Part shown: positions 26,060 to 35,959 of the stretch, in pieces
How positions within the stretch are numbered: the stretch's first letter is position 1
Layout of the letters: each line of letters begins with the position of its first letter
Notes under the pieces: model-generated
Databases searched by the model: none
What the model saw: the letters and a program-made list of their open reading frames with translations, nothing else
Told to the model about the DNA's origin: nothing
Origin: Methanococcoides seepicolus
GTDB lineage: Archaea > Halobacteriota > Methanosarcinia > Methanosarcinales > Methanosarcinaceae
NCBI RefSeq assembly: GCF_023684405.1
Contig: NZ_JAGSOI010000011.1
Span: forward strand, 1 to 53,953
Length of the DNA stretch: 53,953 bases
Direction: 5' to 3'
Position numbers and translations under genes: made by a program

Positions 26060-27130
26060 ATGACCATTCCCGAAGAGATCATTGAACGGGCCCACAGGGG
26101 AAAAGCAACAAAGGAAGATGCAATTGCACTTCTGGATGTAAATCCCTTCGAACTTTACACACTCGCAGACAACCTGCGTAAAGAAGCCGTTGGTGATACA
26201 GTGACCTATGTCACCAACAGGAACATCTACATCACCAATATGTGCAAGGGACACTGCGGTTTCTGCGGTTTCAGAGAAGAAAAAGGGTACATACTGACCA
26301 TTGAAGAGATACTTGAACAGGTCGGACAGGCAGAAAAGGCAGGTGCTGTGGAGATCTGCATCCAGGGCGGTTATCTTCCACAACTGGACCTTGAATTCTA
26401 TAATGAGATCGTGAAGAGCATCCACACCAACTATCCTAATATGACCATACATGGATTCTCACCCATGGAGATCCACTATGCTTCATCCCTTTCAAAAACA
26501 CCTATCGAAGATGCCTTTAGCGAACTGAAAAAAAGCGGTCTGGGCACACTTACTGGGACATCCGCAGAGATACTTGTGGACCGTGTACGAAAGATCATCT
26601 GCGAGGATAAGATCACAACAGACCAGTGGATAGAGACCATCAAGGCATCCCACAGGGTCGGCCTGCGCACCAATGCCACCATAATGTACGGTCATGTGGA
26701 GACCTGGGAAGAACGGTTCGATCACATACTGACAATACGTGATATACAGGAAGAGACCGGTGCGTTCACCGAACTGATAACCATGCCTTTCATGCCCTAC
26801 AACAACAGTGTTGGAGAGGAGATGCTACGTTCAGGGAAGTTTATGACAACCGGAATGGAAGACCTCAAAATGATAGCTATTGCAAGAGTACTGCTCAACA
26901 AACACGTGGATAACCTTCAGGCATGCTGGGTAAAACTTGGCAAGAAGCTTGCACATGTAGCTTTGTCCTGTGGTGCAAATGATCTTGGAGGCACTCTTAT
27001 GGAAGACCAGATCACCCTGGCATCCGGAGGGGCGAATGGGGAATATCTATCACCAGAAGAGCTGGAATGGATCATCAAAAGTGCAGGTCGCAAGCCGATG
27101 CTAAGGAATGCATTATACGAGGAAATATAA
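26060..27130 (+). CDS. cofH: Fo synthase subunit CofH, second copy
   Basis: 356 residues, clearly a tandem duplicate of the preceding gene: similar start (IPEEIIERAHRGKATKEDA versus IPEDILERAYQGTTTKEDA) and the same blocks through the length. The cluster cysteines are 62, 66 and 69 (NMCKGHCGFCGF); all are intact. It keeps FSPMEIHYAS and GTSAEILVDRVRKIICEDK. I chose the ATG at 26060, nine bases after CAGGAG; an ATG at 26054 overlaps the previous stop and is the alternative. Paired cofH genes are known in Methanosarcina. Confidence 0.92.
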   Translation: MTIPEEIIERAHRGKATKEDAIALLDVNPFELYTLADNLRKEAVGDTVTYVTNRNIYITNMCKGHCGFCGFREEKGYILTIEEILEQVGQAEKAGAVEICIQGGYLPQLDLEFYNEIVKSIHTNYPNMTIHGFSPMEIHYASSLSKTPIEDAFSELKKSGLGTLTGTSAEILVDRVRKIICEDKITTDQWIETIKASHRVGLRTNATIMYGHVETWEERFDHILTIRDIQEETGAFTELITMPFMPYNNSVGEEMLRSGKFMTTGMEDLKMIAIARVLLNKHVDNLQACWVKLGKKLAHVALSCGANDLGGTLMEDQITLASGGANGEYLSPEELEWIIKSAGRKPMLRNALYEEI

Positions 27131-27131
27131 T

Positions 27132-27779
27132 ATGAGAGCGGTCATTCCTTATAAGAACGAAAATGCAAAATCAAGGCTATCTCCAGTCCTCTCAAAGGAA
27201 GAAAGAGAAGAGTTCGTAGAGCTTATGCTAGAAGATGTCATTAAAGCCCTTAACGATGCAGGAATGACAACTGTAGACATCCTCACTACCTCAACGGAAG
27301 GAATTCCAAAGGAGTTCAAGGGGGATCTCATTGTCACAGAACCCGGACTGAACGATTCTATAAATGAATACTTGCAAAATGCCAGCGAACCCGTATTGAT
27401 AATCATGGCTGACCTGCCCCTTGTGACCGGCGACCATATCAGAAAGATAACATCAGTTTCAGAAGATGTCGTCATCGTTCCGGGAAAAGGCGGAGGAACT
27501 AACATCCTGTTCATACGCCATCCGAACGAGTTCACTGTAAAATATCACGATTGCAGTTTCACAAGCCATTGTGAGATCACTGAAGATCTCGACAAGAGCA
27601 TGCACATATTCGATTCATTCCTTGCAAGTACCGATATCGATGAACCCCATGATATTGTTGAGCTCATGCTTCACGGAAAAGGAAAGGCAAAAGAATATGC
27701 AGAGAAACGGTTCGGTTCTGAGACCGGAAAAGGAAGAGTGAAGATCTCACCCCTATCAAAGCTTTCCAGTTTCATCTGA
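27132..27779 (+). CDS. cofC: 2-phospho-L-lactate guanylyltransferase
   Basis: 215 residues, nucleotidyltransferase that activates 2-phospholactate with GTP for attachment to Fo. The start MRAVIPYKNENAKSRLSPVL contains the CofC nucleotide-binding loop; MADLPLVTGDHI (about 96-107) supplies the metal-binding aspartate, and PGKGGGTNILF (about 121-131) the third motif. It starts one base after the second cofH and completes the cofG-cofH-cofH-cofC operon. Its 3' end overlaps the convergent cutA by 24 bases. Confidence 0.93.
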   Translation: MRAVIPYKNENAKSRLSPVLSKEEREEFVELMLEDVIKALNDAGMTTVDILTTSTEGIPKEFKGDLIVTEPGLNDSINEYLQNASEPVLIIMADLPLVTGDHIRKITSVSEDVVIVPGKGGGTNILFIRHPNEFTVKYHDCSFTSHCEITEDLDKSMHIFDSFLASTDIDEPHDIVELMLHGKGKAKEYAEKRFGSETGKGRVKISPLSKLSSFI

Positions 27780-28070
27780 GATCCACTGCAAATACTCCTC
27801 ATCCCCGGAAATATCCCAGCAGACGATACATGGAAGCTCATAGCTATGCAGCGACCTTACTGTTTCTTTCAATTCATCAAATCTTTCAGAGATCGTTTTT
27901 AGCACGACTGCAACTTCCTGATCTTCAACAATCTTACCACCCCAACGGTAAACAGAGTCCATACGATGAAAATTAGCACATGCTGCAAGATTCCTTGATA
28001 CCAGCTCTTTCCCCAACATTCGAGCTTCATCCATACTTCCCGCAGTAACGTAGACCATGATATGATGCAT
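27756..28070 (-). CDS. cutA: CutA divalent-ion tolerance protein
   Basis: 104 residues, usual size. CutA forms trimers like PII signalling proteins and has been associated with copper tolerance in bacteria; the role in archaea is open. Signature segments are VYVTAGSMDEARMLGKELV, NLAACANFHRMDSVYRWGGKI and LPCIVCWDISGDEEYLQWI. It is transcribed against the cof operon and overlaps cofC. Confidence 0.95.
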   Translation of the reverse strand: MHHIMVYVTAGSMDEARMLGKELVSRNLAACANFHRMDSVYRWGGKIVEDQEVAVVLKTISERFDELKETVRSLHSYELPCIVCWDISGDEEYLQWISDETGKL

Positions 28071-28392
28071 ATAAAGAAGGACTGTTGTTAGAACATATCA
28101 AAATGTCGTTCCGTCCAACATAAGAAAATAGTATAAGTTGTTTTGTACGGCACTATTAGCAATATTACCTGCAATATTGCCAAAAGCCACATACAATACG
28201 AACAAAAGATAGATCCTGAAATAACTGATAGTAGTATTATTGTCCTAAAAGAGAAAACTTGTCCACTATTTTTAGCGTCTTATAAGTACTAACATATAAA
28301 TATCACCATTATGAAAAATGGATGCCACGAAACATATATTATAATGGAAGTAATAATGATAGCAACACATCTGAACTATTCGGTGATAATCA
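28071..28392. other. intergenic stretch between cutA and the second ferredoxin gene
   Basis: 322 bases without a gene. It holds a perfect inverted repeat GCAATATT-ACCTGC-AATATTGC (28159-28180), of a form that could bind a dimeric regulator or form a hairpin. A TATA-like CATATAAATATC lies at about 28297-28308. The repeat is a fair candidate operator for one of the divergent units. Confidence 0.4.
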
Positions 28393-28566
28393 ATGAGCAT
28401 CAGTGTAAATAAATATATATGTGGATACTGCGGTGCATGTGTAGGAGTATGTCCAACGGGAGCTCTGGAACTTGTCGAAACATGGATAGAAGTAGACAAT
28501 AAATGTACTGGATGTGGCATTTGTCAGAAAATATGCCCGCTCGGAGCCATCGAGGTGAACAGATGA
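28393..28566 (+). CDS. small 2[4Fe-4S] ferredoxin paired with geranylgeranyl reductase
   Basis: 57 residues. Two complete motifs: [12 protein letters not shown] (10-21) and [12 protein letters not shown] (38-49). GGTGATAATCA precedes the ATG, and the stop overlaps the next start (ATGA). In Methanosarcina acetivorans a ferredoxin gene next to geranylgeranyl reductase is needed for full saturation of archaeal lipids when both are expressed in E. coli, so this is most likely the same electron donor (established for the homologue, inferred here). Confidence 0.92.
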   Translation: MSISVNKYICGYCGACVGVCPTGALELVETWIEVDNKCTGCGICQKICPLGAIEVNR

Positions 28567-29786
28567 AAGACCACTACGATGTCATTGTTGTTGGCGCAGG
28601 GCCGGGAGGATCCATTGCTGCAAAAACCGCAGCAAAGGAAGGACTCGACGTATTGATGATCGAAAAAAGACAGGAGATTGGCGATCCTATCAGATGCGCT
28701 GAAGGCGTAGGTAAATTTCATTTAAAACAACATATTGAACCAGATCCACGATGGATATGTGCAGACGTAAAGGGATCATGTATCATTTCCCCGGATGGAA
28801 CAAAGGTCAAAATGGCAGAGGAGATGTCAGGCGGGGAAGTGGGTTATGTACTCGAGCGGAAGATATTTGACAGGGCACTTGCTAACGAAAGCGCATTAGC
28901 AGGCGCTGAGGTTATGGTCAAGACAAGAGCAACTGACCTGATAATTGAAAATGATACTGTCTGTGGAATAAAGCTCATGCATTTGGGGAAAATGCATGAA
29001 GTGCGCTCAAAGATAGTTATTGGCGCAGACGGAATGGAATCAAAGGTCGGACGTTGGGCAGGTATTGAAACAGCAGTAAAACCATCCGACATGGAAACCT
29101 GTGCACAGTATCTTGTGAGCAATGCCAATATTGACCAGGAATTCTGCTATTTCTATCTTGGGAATGAGATAGCACCTGCCGGTTATGTATGGATGTTCCC
29201 AAAAGGTGGCAACAAGGCAAATGTGGGAATAGGTATACTGGGTAGCAAATCCGGAGAGGACAGACCCATAGATCTTCTTAATGCCTTCATGGAAAAGAAC
29301 ATGCCTGATGCCAAGATCATCGAAATGGTCATCGGAGGCGTACCTGTTTGTGGAACTATCGATAGAACGATAGCCAATGGACTTATGCTTGTAGGAGATG
29401 CTGCACGCCAGTCAGACCCAATAACAGGTGGTGGGATCATCAATGCCATGGATGCAGGCAAGATAGCCGGAGAAATAGCTGCCAAGGCGATCAGAAATGG
29501 AGATTGCTCCACAGATACACTCCAGGAATATGAAGAACTCTGGAGAAAGACGATAGGAAAAGAAATCAACAATAGCCTTATTGTCAAAGAAACTTTTGTC
29601 AAATTCACTGACGAAGACCTTAATTCCCTTGCATATTCCCTTAAGGATATTAACTTCACAAGCATGAGCCTTCTTGACCTTTTGAAGGCCTTGTTCAAAG
29701 CAAATAAGAAGCTTCTCTGGGACCTCAGAGGAATATTCAAAGATTTCATCAAGAACGACGTTGATTTCAAGTACAAAGCAGAATAA
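28563..29786 (+). CDS. digeranylgeranylglycerophospholipid reductase (geranylgeranyl reductase family)
   Basis: 407 residues, FAD-dependent. It reduces the double bonds of the geranylgeranyl chains of archaeal lipids. The N-terminal [17 protein letters not shown] (about 11-27) binds [16 protein letters not shown] (about 42-54) carries the family cysteine; [22 protein letters not shown] is the second FAD site. The start is at the ATG overlapping the ferredoxin stop; an earlier in-frame start would lie inside the ferredoxin gene. A hairpin terminator follows. Confidence 0.92.
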   Translation: MKDHYDVIVVGAGPGGSIAAKTAAKEGLDVLMIEKRQEIGDPIRCAEGVGKFHLKQHIEPDPRWICADVKGSCIISPDGTKVKMAEEMSGGEVGYVLERKIFDRALANESALAGAEVMVKTRATDLIIENDTVCGIKLMHLGKMHEVRSKIVIGADGMESKVGRWAGIETAVKPSDMETCAQYLVSNANIDQEFCYFYLGNEIAPAGYVWMFPKGGNKANVGIGILGSKSGEDRPIDLLNAFMEKNMPDAKIIEMVIGGVPVCGTIDRTIANGLMLVGDAARQSDPITGGGIINAMDAGKIAGEIAAKAIRNGDCSTDTLQEYEELWRKTIGKEINNSLIVKETFVKFTDEDLNSLAYSLKDINFTSMSLLDLLKALFKANKKLLWDLRGIFKDFIKNDVDFKYKAE

Positions 29787-29797
29787 AGCATCTTTTC

Positions 29798-29833
29798 GCT
29801 TCATCCAAGGCTGATGAAGCAATATCTTTTTTT
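29798..29833 (+). terminator. hairpin terminator after the lipid reductase gene
   Basis: GCTTCATC (29798-29805), seven-base loop, GATGAAGC (29813-29820), then a T-run at 29827-29833. It also forms the boundary with the convergent trkH gene. Confidence 0.75.
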
Positions 29834-31275
29834 CACCGTTTCCAGAACTCAGGGGTCAGCATCACTATAACAGTGAATACTTCCAACCGTCCGACCCACA
29901 TATTGGCAATAAGGACAAGTTTCCCTATCGCAGGAACCGTGCTAAAGTTTGCCATTGGCCCTACCAGATTGAAACCCGGACCAATATTACCCAATGTTGC
30001 GATCGACGCAGTTATGGAACTTGTAAGGTCCATGCCAAGAATTGTAAGAATTGTAGAACTTAGCAAGAAGATAAGTAAATAGATGACAACAAAGGAAATA
30101 ATTGCATGCATAATGTCTCCTGGCACACTTTTCCCATTGAACTTCACTGGCCTTATAGCCTTAGGATGAATTGCCTTAAAAAGTTCACGGCGGGCATATT
30201 TCAGTAATATAAGGACTCTGACGACCTTAATTCCCCCCGCAGTTGAACCGGCACATCCCCCGATGAACATTATAGCCAGCAGTATGACCTTTCCTGAGTC
30301 AGACCATAAATTAAAATCAGCAGTTGCATACCCGGTCGTAGTCAGAATGGAAAGAACCTGAAATACCGCATATCTGAATGCTGTGGGTATCGTATCATAA
30401 GTATCCCTCAGAAGGATCCCGGTCAACAGAATAGTTGCGATAGCCACGATCACAAAATAGAACTTGAATTCATTGTCTTTTATGAGACTTTTTTTGTCAG
30501 AATATAAGGTCTTGTAATGCAAAGCAAAGTTTGCACCTGCTATGAACATGAACAATGTGATTATACCTTCTATCAAAGGACTGTTAAAAGCAGCAACACT
30601 ATCAGCATATGTGGAAAAACCACCACAAGCCATTGTGGTGAACGTATGTGTAGAAGCATCGTAGAATGACATCCCTGCTGCAAGTAACAGTATAAGTTCA
30701 AGTACCGATATCGAGACATAGACCGCCCACAGTATCTTTGCGGTTTCCCTTATTCTCGGCTTGATCTGATCCTCTTTTGGACCTGGAGCTTCTGCGCGGA
30801 ACATCTGTCTGCCAGCAACCCCCAATTTCGGAAGAATGGCAATGAACAACATAATGATACCCATTCCACCTATCCACTGGGTCATACTTCTCCAGAACAA
30901 AAGGCTTCTCGAATGACTTTCAATATCCACGAAGATCGTTGCCCCAGTAGTTGTAAAGCCTGACATGGATTCGAACAGAGCATTAAGAGGAGTTACACCA
31001 TCGAACATGTAAGGGATAGAACCAAATAAAGCAGCTGCAAACCATCCAAATGCAACTATGGCAAACCCTTCTCTTTTTTCCCATTCGTCCTCACCGGTGG
31101 ATACGAACCTAAAGGAAAGCAGAGACCCAACAATTGTCGTCACTGCGAAAGATACTGCAAAAGGATAGGGGGACTCGCCGTAATACATTGCGACTACCAG
31201 AGGTATAAGCATCAAAGGCCCAAGAAAACAAAGAAGAGAACCCAATACGTTAAATACTACCCTATAGTTTATCAA
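29833..31275 (-). CDS. trkH: Trk-type potassium uptake protein TrkH
   Basis: 480 residues, about ten to twelve helices in four pore repeats. The selectivity-filter regions are visible as SGFTTTGAT (about 105-113), TMACGGFSTY, LTTTGYATADF and TLGNIGPGFNLVGP. This forms the K+ pore, opened by the TrkA ring. The start is a TTG at 31275, with GGAAGGTC upstream, 18 bases after trkA. Potassium is the main compatible cation in methanogens of salty habitats. Confidence 0.94.
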   Translation of the reverse strand: MINYRVVFNVLGSLLCFLGPLMLIPLVVAMYYGESPYPFAVSFAVTTIVGSLLSFRFVSTGEDEWEKREGFAIVAFGWFAAALFGSIPYMFDGVTPLNALFESMSGFTTTGATIFVDIESHSRSLLFWRSMTQWIGGMGIIMLFIAILPKLGVAGRQMFRAEAPGPKEDQIKPRIRETAKILWAVYVSISVLELILLLAAGMSFYDASTHTFTTMACGGFSTYADSVAAFNSPLIEGIITLFMFIAGANFALHYKTLYSDKKSLIKDNEFKFYFVIVAIATILLTGILLRDTYDTIPTAFRYAVFQVLSILTTTGYATADFNLWSDSGKVILLAIMFIGGCAGSTAGGIKVVRVLILLKYARRELFKAIHPKAIRPVKFNGKSVPGDIMHAIISFVVIYLLIFLLSSTILTILGMDLTSSITASIATLGNIGPGFNLVGPMANFSTVPAIGKLVLIANMWVGRLEVFTVIVMLTPEFWKR

Positions 31276-31293
31276 AATAGAGACCTTCCGATT

Positions 31294-32628
31294 TTACTTG
31301 AACAACCGTTCAACTTTTTGATGTGCAGAAGGTAATAAGAACACAAGGACACGATCCCCTTCTTTAATGATATAATTACCACGGGGAACGAATGTATCCC
31401 CTTTATGCACCACCATACATACCAGAGCACCTTCAGGGAAGGGTACGTTCTTCAAAGGTTTACCGGTCACTTTGGAGGTACTGGATGCATTATACTCTAT
31501 GATCTCGGCCTTTTCACCTTCGATCATTGTCAATGCTTCAATACCAGTACCCATCGTCAATTTCAGAACTTCATTGATCGTAGCTTCCCTTGGACTTACC
31601 GCACGGTCCACGCCCACCAATTCGAACAATGGCACATAATCAAGATGGTCAGCCCTTACAATAACCTTCTTTGCACCAAGTTGCTTGGACAGAAGAGCAC
31701 ATAACAGATTTTTCTCATCACTGTCAGTAACGGAGATGACGACATCCATATCCTGGACACCTTCTTCTTTTAGAAGATGTATATCGGTCCCATTTCCTTT
31801 CAAGACAAGAACTTTAGGAAGGAGATCTGCAATAGATTCACATCTATCCAGATTCTTTTCAATTATCTTGATACTCGTGTTGCTTTTCTCCAGAAGCTTT
31901 GCAAGATAGAAACCAACTGTCCCACCGCCGATAATGAGAACTCGCTTCACACTGTCCGTATGTCCGGCAAAGAGGTTACCAATGTCCATCATGGCATCGG
32001 ATTTGCCGATGACCACAACATGGTCACCTTTGTGAATGACATCGTCACCATGTGGAATGATAATATTTGATTCTCTATAGAGTGCACTCACGATACAACA
32101 TTCAGAAAGATCAAGGTCTTTCATTTTTTTGTCAACAAGATCGCTTTCATCCGATACAACGAATTCCATCATCTTGACCTTTCCATCTGCAAACACCTCA
32201 GCATCTATTGCAGAAGGCATAGAAAGGATCTCAGCGACCTCAGAAGCCAAAGCAAGCTCAGGGCATATCATGACATCGATACCTACCTGAGTGCGCGTTG
32301 CAACAGGCCTGTCGATATAATCAGGGTTCGTTACCCTCGCCATTGTCTTGAGCTGTTTGTGTAAAGGAGATATCAGCTTGGCAGTCGTGCAGGTAACAAT
32401 GTTCAATTCATCTGAACCCGTTACGGCAACAAGGAGATCAGCATCGTTTATCAGACGCTCAAGAATAGAAACATTAGCACCATTCCCCTGGATCACCTGT
32501 ACATCAAGTTCATCAGCTCTTGCACATGCATCCTCATCAATATCAATGACAACAACATCATTGTTGAGATAGAGAGAACTTGCAATATGAAATCCTACTT
32601 CTCCAGCACCTACGATAATGATCTTCAT
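31294..32628 (-). CDS. trkA: Trk potassium system regulator TrkA
   Basis: 444 residues: two RCK modules, each with a nucleotide-binding domain and a TrkA-C domain. The Rossmann motifs are GAGEVGFHIAS (7-17) and GGGTVGFYLAKLLEKS (about 235-250), each followed by the conserved acidic residue that holds NAD. It binds TrkH and gates it in response to NADH or ATP. Lead gene of the trkA-trkH operon. Confidence 0.95.
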   Translation of the reverse strand: MKIIIVGAGEVGFHIASSLYLNNDVVVIDIDEDACARADELDVQVIQGNGANVSILERLINDADLLVAVTGSDELNIVTCTTAKLISPLHKQLKTMARVTNPDYIDRPVATRTQVGIDVMICPELALASEVAEILSMPSAIDAEVFADGKVKMMEFVVSDESDLVDKKMKDLDLSECCIVSALYRESNIIIPHGDDVIHKGDHVVVIGKSDAMMDIGNLFAGHTDSVKRVLIIGGGTVGFYLAKLLEKSNTSIKIIEKNLDRCESIADLLPKVLVLKGNGTDIHLLKEEGVQDMDVVISVTDSDEKNLLCALLSKQLGAKKVIVRADHLDYVPLFELVGVDRAVSPREATINEVLKLTMGTGIEALTMIEGEKAEIIEYNASSTSKVTGKPLKNVPFPEGALVCMVVHKGDTFVPRGNYIIKEGDRVLVFLLPSAHQKVERLFK

Positions 32629-32699
32629 AAATCACACAGCCCTGTGAAAATAATTGAAATTATAAAGAATGGTTAATGAAACATATCTATGTTAAAGCT

Positions 32700-32740
32700 T
32701 ACTGCAAAAATAAAAGAATAAAAAAAGAAAAATGTTTAGG
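32700..32740 (-). terminator. T-rich terminator of the grpE-dnaK-dnaJ group
   Basis: Minus strand after the dnaJ stop reads CATTTTTCTTTTTTTATTC and then TTTTATTTTTGC, a stretch typical of archaeal termination. Confidence 0.5.
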
Positions 32741-32748
32741 CACGTGTC

Positions 32749-33939
32749 TCAATCGACAGTGCCAGAAGAATTATCAGAGGTGGAACTTTCAAATGCGTCC
32801 TTCAGCTTATCAAAGAACCCCTTTCCTTTCGAACCCTTATGATCACCGTTACTGAGCATCTCGAATTCTTCAAGTAGCTCCTTTTGTTTACCGGTAAGGT
32901 TCGTAGGTGTTTCGACGATCACTCTGACAAGCTGGTCACCCTGGCCATGCCCGTGAAGATGAGGCATACCTTTACCCTTTAAGCGTAATACAGAATGCGT
33001 CTGAGTACCCGGTTTGATCTTCATCTTCACTTTCCCGTGAAGTGTCGGAACCTTTATCTCAGTACCCAGGGCTGCCTGTGAGAATGATATTGGAATTCCA
33101 TAGACAATGTCATCGCCAACACGCTCGAATTTATCGTGTTGTTTGACATGGATGACAATATATAGATCACCTGGTGGTGCACCGGAGCTACCAGCTTCGC
33201 CTTCTCCAGACATCTTCAGGCGCAGACCTGTATCAGCACCCTTTGGAACTGAGACACCCATCTTACGCACTTTCTTTTGCTTGCCTGAACCTCTACAGAC
33301 AGGACAGGGAGATTCAATGACCTGACCCTTTCCATGGCAAACATCACAAGTGGTTGTGGTCATGAAATTTCCAAGCGGTGTTCTCCTGGCATGGGTTACC
33401 TGGCCGCTGCCACGACATGTGGCACATGTCTTAGGGCTTGTGCCTTCCTTTGCACCGGTTCCCCCACATGTTTCACAATTCTCTGCACGTGGGATATTGA
33501 TCTGTACCTTTTCTCCGAAAGCAGCCTGTTCCAGCGTTACGCCAAGGTCATACCTCAGGTCCGAGCCTCTTGTAGGTCCCTGCCTGCGGCGCCCTCCGCC
33601 ACCAAAACCGCCGAAGCCGCCACCGCCTCCGAAAATACTGCCAAAAATATCACCGAGGTCACCAAAATCGCCAAAATCAGCATTTCTAAAGATATCTTCT
33701 GTACTGTATCGACCATCGATACCCGCATGTCCAAAACGATCATACTGCGCTTTTTTCTCAGCATCTGAAAGGACAGCATAAGCTTCGGAGATCTCCTTGA
33801 ACTTCTCTTCAGCATCCGCTTCTTTGTTCTTGTCAGGATGATGTTTCATCGCAAGTTTGCGGTAAGCTTTTTTCAACTCAGTATCAGATGCATCTTTCGA
33901 TACACCAAGTATTTCATAATAATCTCGCGTGGTCGACAT
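32749..33939 (-). CDS. dnaJ: chaperone DnaJ
   Basis: 396 residues, full-length type I Hsp40. J domain 1-70 with HPD at 34-36; Gly/Phe-rich linker (about 85-125); zinc-binding domain with four CxxCxGxG repeats beginning [24 protein letters not shown] and CPVCRGSG; then the C-terminal substrate-binding domain. It delivers clients to DnaK and stimulates its ATPase. AAAGGAG lies before the ATG. Archaea probably gained the dnaKJ-grpE set from bacteria. Confidence 0.97.
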   Translation of the reverse strand: MSTTRDYYEILGVSKDASDTELKKAYRKLAMKHHPDKNKEADAEEKFKEISEAYAVLSDAEKKAQYDRFGHAGIDGRYSTEDIFRNADFGDFGDLGDIFGSIFGGGGGFGGFGGGGRRRQGPTRGSDLRYDLGVTLEQAAFGEKVQINIPRAENCETCGGTGAKEGTSPKTCATCRGSGQVTHARRTPLGNFMTTTTCDVCHGKGQVIESPCPVCRGSGKQKKVRKMGVSVPKGADTGLRLKMSGEGEAGSSGAPPGDLYIVIHVKQHDKFERVGDDIVYGIPISFSQAALGTEIKVPTLHGKVKMKIKPGTQTHSVLRLKGKGMPHLHGHGQGDQLVRVIVETPTNLTGKQKELLEEFEMLSNGDHKGSKGKGFFDKLKDAFESSTSDNSSGTVD

Positions 33940-33965
33940 TAGAACTCCTTTAAAGGTAAATTAAA

Positions 33966-33988
33966 GTGCAGATGGAAATCATCTGCAC
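33966..33988. other. hairpin between dnaK and dnaJ
   Basis: GTGCAGAT (33966-33973), seven-base loop, ATCTGCAC (33981-33988). It lies in the 66-base gap after the dnaK stop and before dnaJ. No T-run follows on the minus strand, so it more likely modulates read-through or mRNA stability than terminates. Confidence 0.45.
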
Positions 33989-34005
33989 ATATTGCCTTCA
34001 GGTAT

Positions 34006-35880
34006 TTATTTGTCTTCGTCAACGACTTCATAGTCCGCATCAACGACATTATCATCTGATGCAGAGCCAGCTGATGAAGGACCACTTGCATCTTCAGAAG
34101 CTTCAGCACCAGCACCAGCACCAGCACCAGCCTCTTTCTGAGCTTTCTCGTACATTGCAGCAGAAACCTTATAGACAGCTTCCTGAAGTGCTTCGGTCTT
34201 GCTCTTGATAGCCTCGAGGTCTTCCCCTTCAAGTGCAGTGTTCAGCTCAGCTATCGCAGCTTCGATCTGCTCTTTCTGCTCATCGGTTGCAACATCTCCA
34301 GCTTCCTTCACGGTCTTTTCAGCAGCATTGACAAGAGAGTCAGCATTGTTCCTGATCTCGACCTCTTCCTTGCGTGCCTGATCTTCCTCAGCGTGCAACT
34401 CTGCGTCCTTTACCATCCTTTCGATCTCCTCATCGGACAATCCGCCAGGTTTCTGTATGGATATGGACTGTTCCTTACCAGTTCCGAGATCCTTTGCATT
34501 GACATGAAGGATACCATTGGAATCGATATCGAATGTTACTTCGATCTGTGGCATTCCCCTTGGTGCAGGTGGTATGCCGTCAAGCACAAAACGACCGAGG
34601 GTCTTGTTCGCAGATGCGATACCACGTTCACCCTGCAAGATATGGATCTCCACAGATGGCTGGCTATCTGCTGCAGTTGAGAATATCTGGCTCTTCTTAA
34701 CAGGAATAGTAGTGTTCCTCTCGATAAGTGGTGTTGCAACGCCTCCGAGAGTTTCTATACCCATTGTCAGTGGTGTGACATCGAGAAGAAGAACATCATG
34801 GACCTCTCCACTAAGTACGCCTGCCTGAATAGCTGCACCAACTGCAACTGCCTCATCTGGATTGATGTTCTTGTATGGGTCCTTTCCAATGAAGTTCTTG
34901 ACAAGATCATATACTGCAGGGGTCCTTGTAGAACCGCCGATAAGAAGTACACGGTCAATGTCCTTTGTGGTCAACTTCGCATCACTAAGAGCCATCTTCA
35001 TTGATTCGAGAGTCTTAGCCACAAGGTCTTCGGTCATCTTCTCGAACTGTGCCCTTGTAATGTCAATATCGATATGTTTTGGCTGACCATTGGAATCCGC
35101 TGTAATGAACGGAAGGTTCACATTTGTAGAAGCAACACCGGAAAGTTCGATCTTTGCTTTTTCTGCAGCATCACTGAGACGCTGGAGAGCAGCCTTGTCA
35201 TTTGACAGATCGATACCTTCAGCCTTCTTGAATTCCTCAACAAGGAACTCTGTGATCCTCTGATCGAAATCATCTCCACCAAGGTGAGTATCACCGCTTG
35301 TGGAAAGTACTTCGAATATACCATCGCCTAACTCAAGGATTGATACATCGAAGGTACCTCCTCCGAGATCGTAAACGAGGATCTTGTGGTCGCCTTCCTC
35401 TTTGTCAAGACCATATGCAAGAGATGCTGCAGTAGGCTCATTGATGATCCTTAGGACCTCAAGACCTGCGATCTGCCCTGCATCTTTGGTTGCCTGTCTC
35501 TGAGAATCATTAAAATAAGCAGGTACAGTGATAACCGTCTGAGTGATGGTCTCACCGAGATAAGCCTCAGCGTCATCCTTGAGCTTCCTCAGGATCATAG
35601 CGGAAACTTCCTGCGGAGTGTAATCCTTACCGTTGAGATTGACATTATAGTCACCTTCACCGATATGACGTTTGATAGAACTTACACTGTTCCCAGGGTT
35701 AGCTATCATCTGTCTTTTTGCTACCTGACCTACAAGCTTGTCTCCCTTCTTAGAAAAACCAACCACTGATGGAGTTGTCCTTCCACCTTCAGCGTTTGGA
35801 ATTACAGTAGGTTTACCGCCTTCGATCACAGCCATACATGAATTAGTAGTTCCAAGGTCAATACCCAATATCTTTCCCAT
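34006..35880 (-). CDS. dnaK: chaperone DnaK (Hsp70)
   Basis: 624 residues, complete. Nucleotide-binding domain with [13 protein letters not shown] (5-17), [19 protein letters not shown] and [11 protein letters not shown]; substrate-binding domain from about 360; lid and tail to the end, finishing in [10 protein letters not shown]. The tail contains an [12 protein letters not shown] run encoded by a hexanucleotide repeat (about 34104-34130). GAGGT site before the ATG. It sits between grpE and dnaJ, the classic order grpE-dnaK-dnaJ. Confidence 0.98.
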   Translation of the reverse strand: MGKILGIDLGTTNSCMAVIEGGKPTVIPNAEGGRTTPSVVGFSKKGDKLVGQVAKRQMIANPGNSVSSIKRHIGEGDYNVNLNGKDYTPQEVSAMILRKLKDDAEAYLGETITQTVITVPAYFNDSQRQATKDAGQIAGLEVLRIINEPTAASLAYGLDKEEGDHKILVYDLGGGTFDVSILELGDGIFEVLSTSGDTHLGGDDFDQRITEFLVEEFKKAEGIDLSNDKAALQRLSDAAEKAKIELSGVASTNVNLPFITADSNGQPKHIDIDITRAQFEKMTEDLVAKTLESMKMALSDAKLTTKDIDRVLLIGGSTRTPAVYDLVKNFIGKDPYKNINPDEAVAVGAAIQAGVLSGEVHDVLLLDVTPLTMGIETLGGVATPLIERNTTIPVKKSQIFSTAADSQPSVEIHILQGERGIASANKTLGRFVLDGIPPAPRGMPQIEVTFDIDSNGILHVNAKDLGTGKEQSISIQKPGGLSDEEIERMVKDAELHAEEDQARKEEVEIRNNADSLVNAAEKTVKEAGDVATDEQKEQIEAAIAELNTALEGEDLEAIKSKTEALQEAVYKVSAAMYEKAQKEAGAGAGAGAEASEDASGPSSAGSASDDNVVDADYEVVDEDK

Positions 35881-35959
35881 AATAATACCTCACTTATATT
35901 TGATTAAAATCAGATTAACGATAGATCTAGTTATTTCTTTCGTAAACGATACGATCCGT

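Noticed and set aside
33350-33781. Long plus-strand ORFs opposite dnaJ
   Set aside because: Antisense shadows of the Gly-rich and zinc-binding regions of dnaJ.
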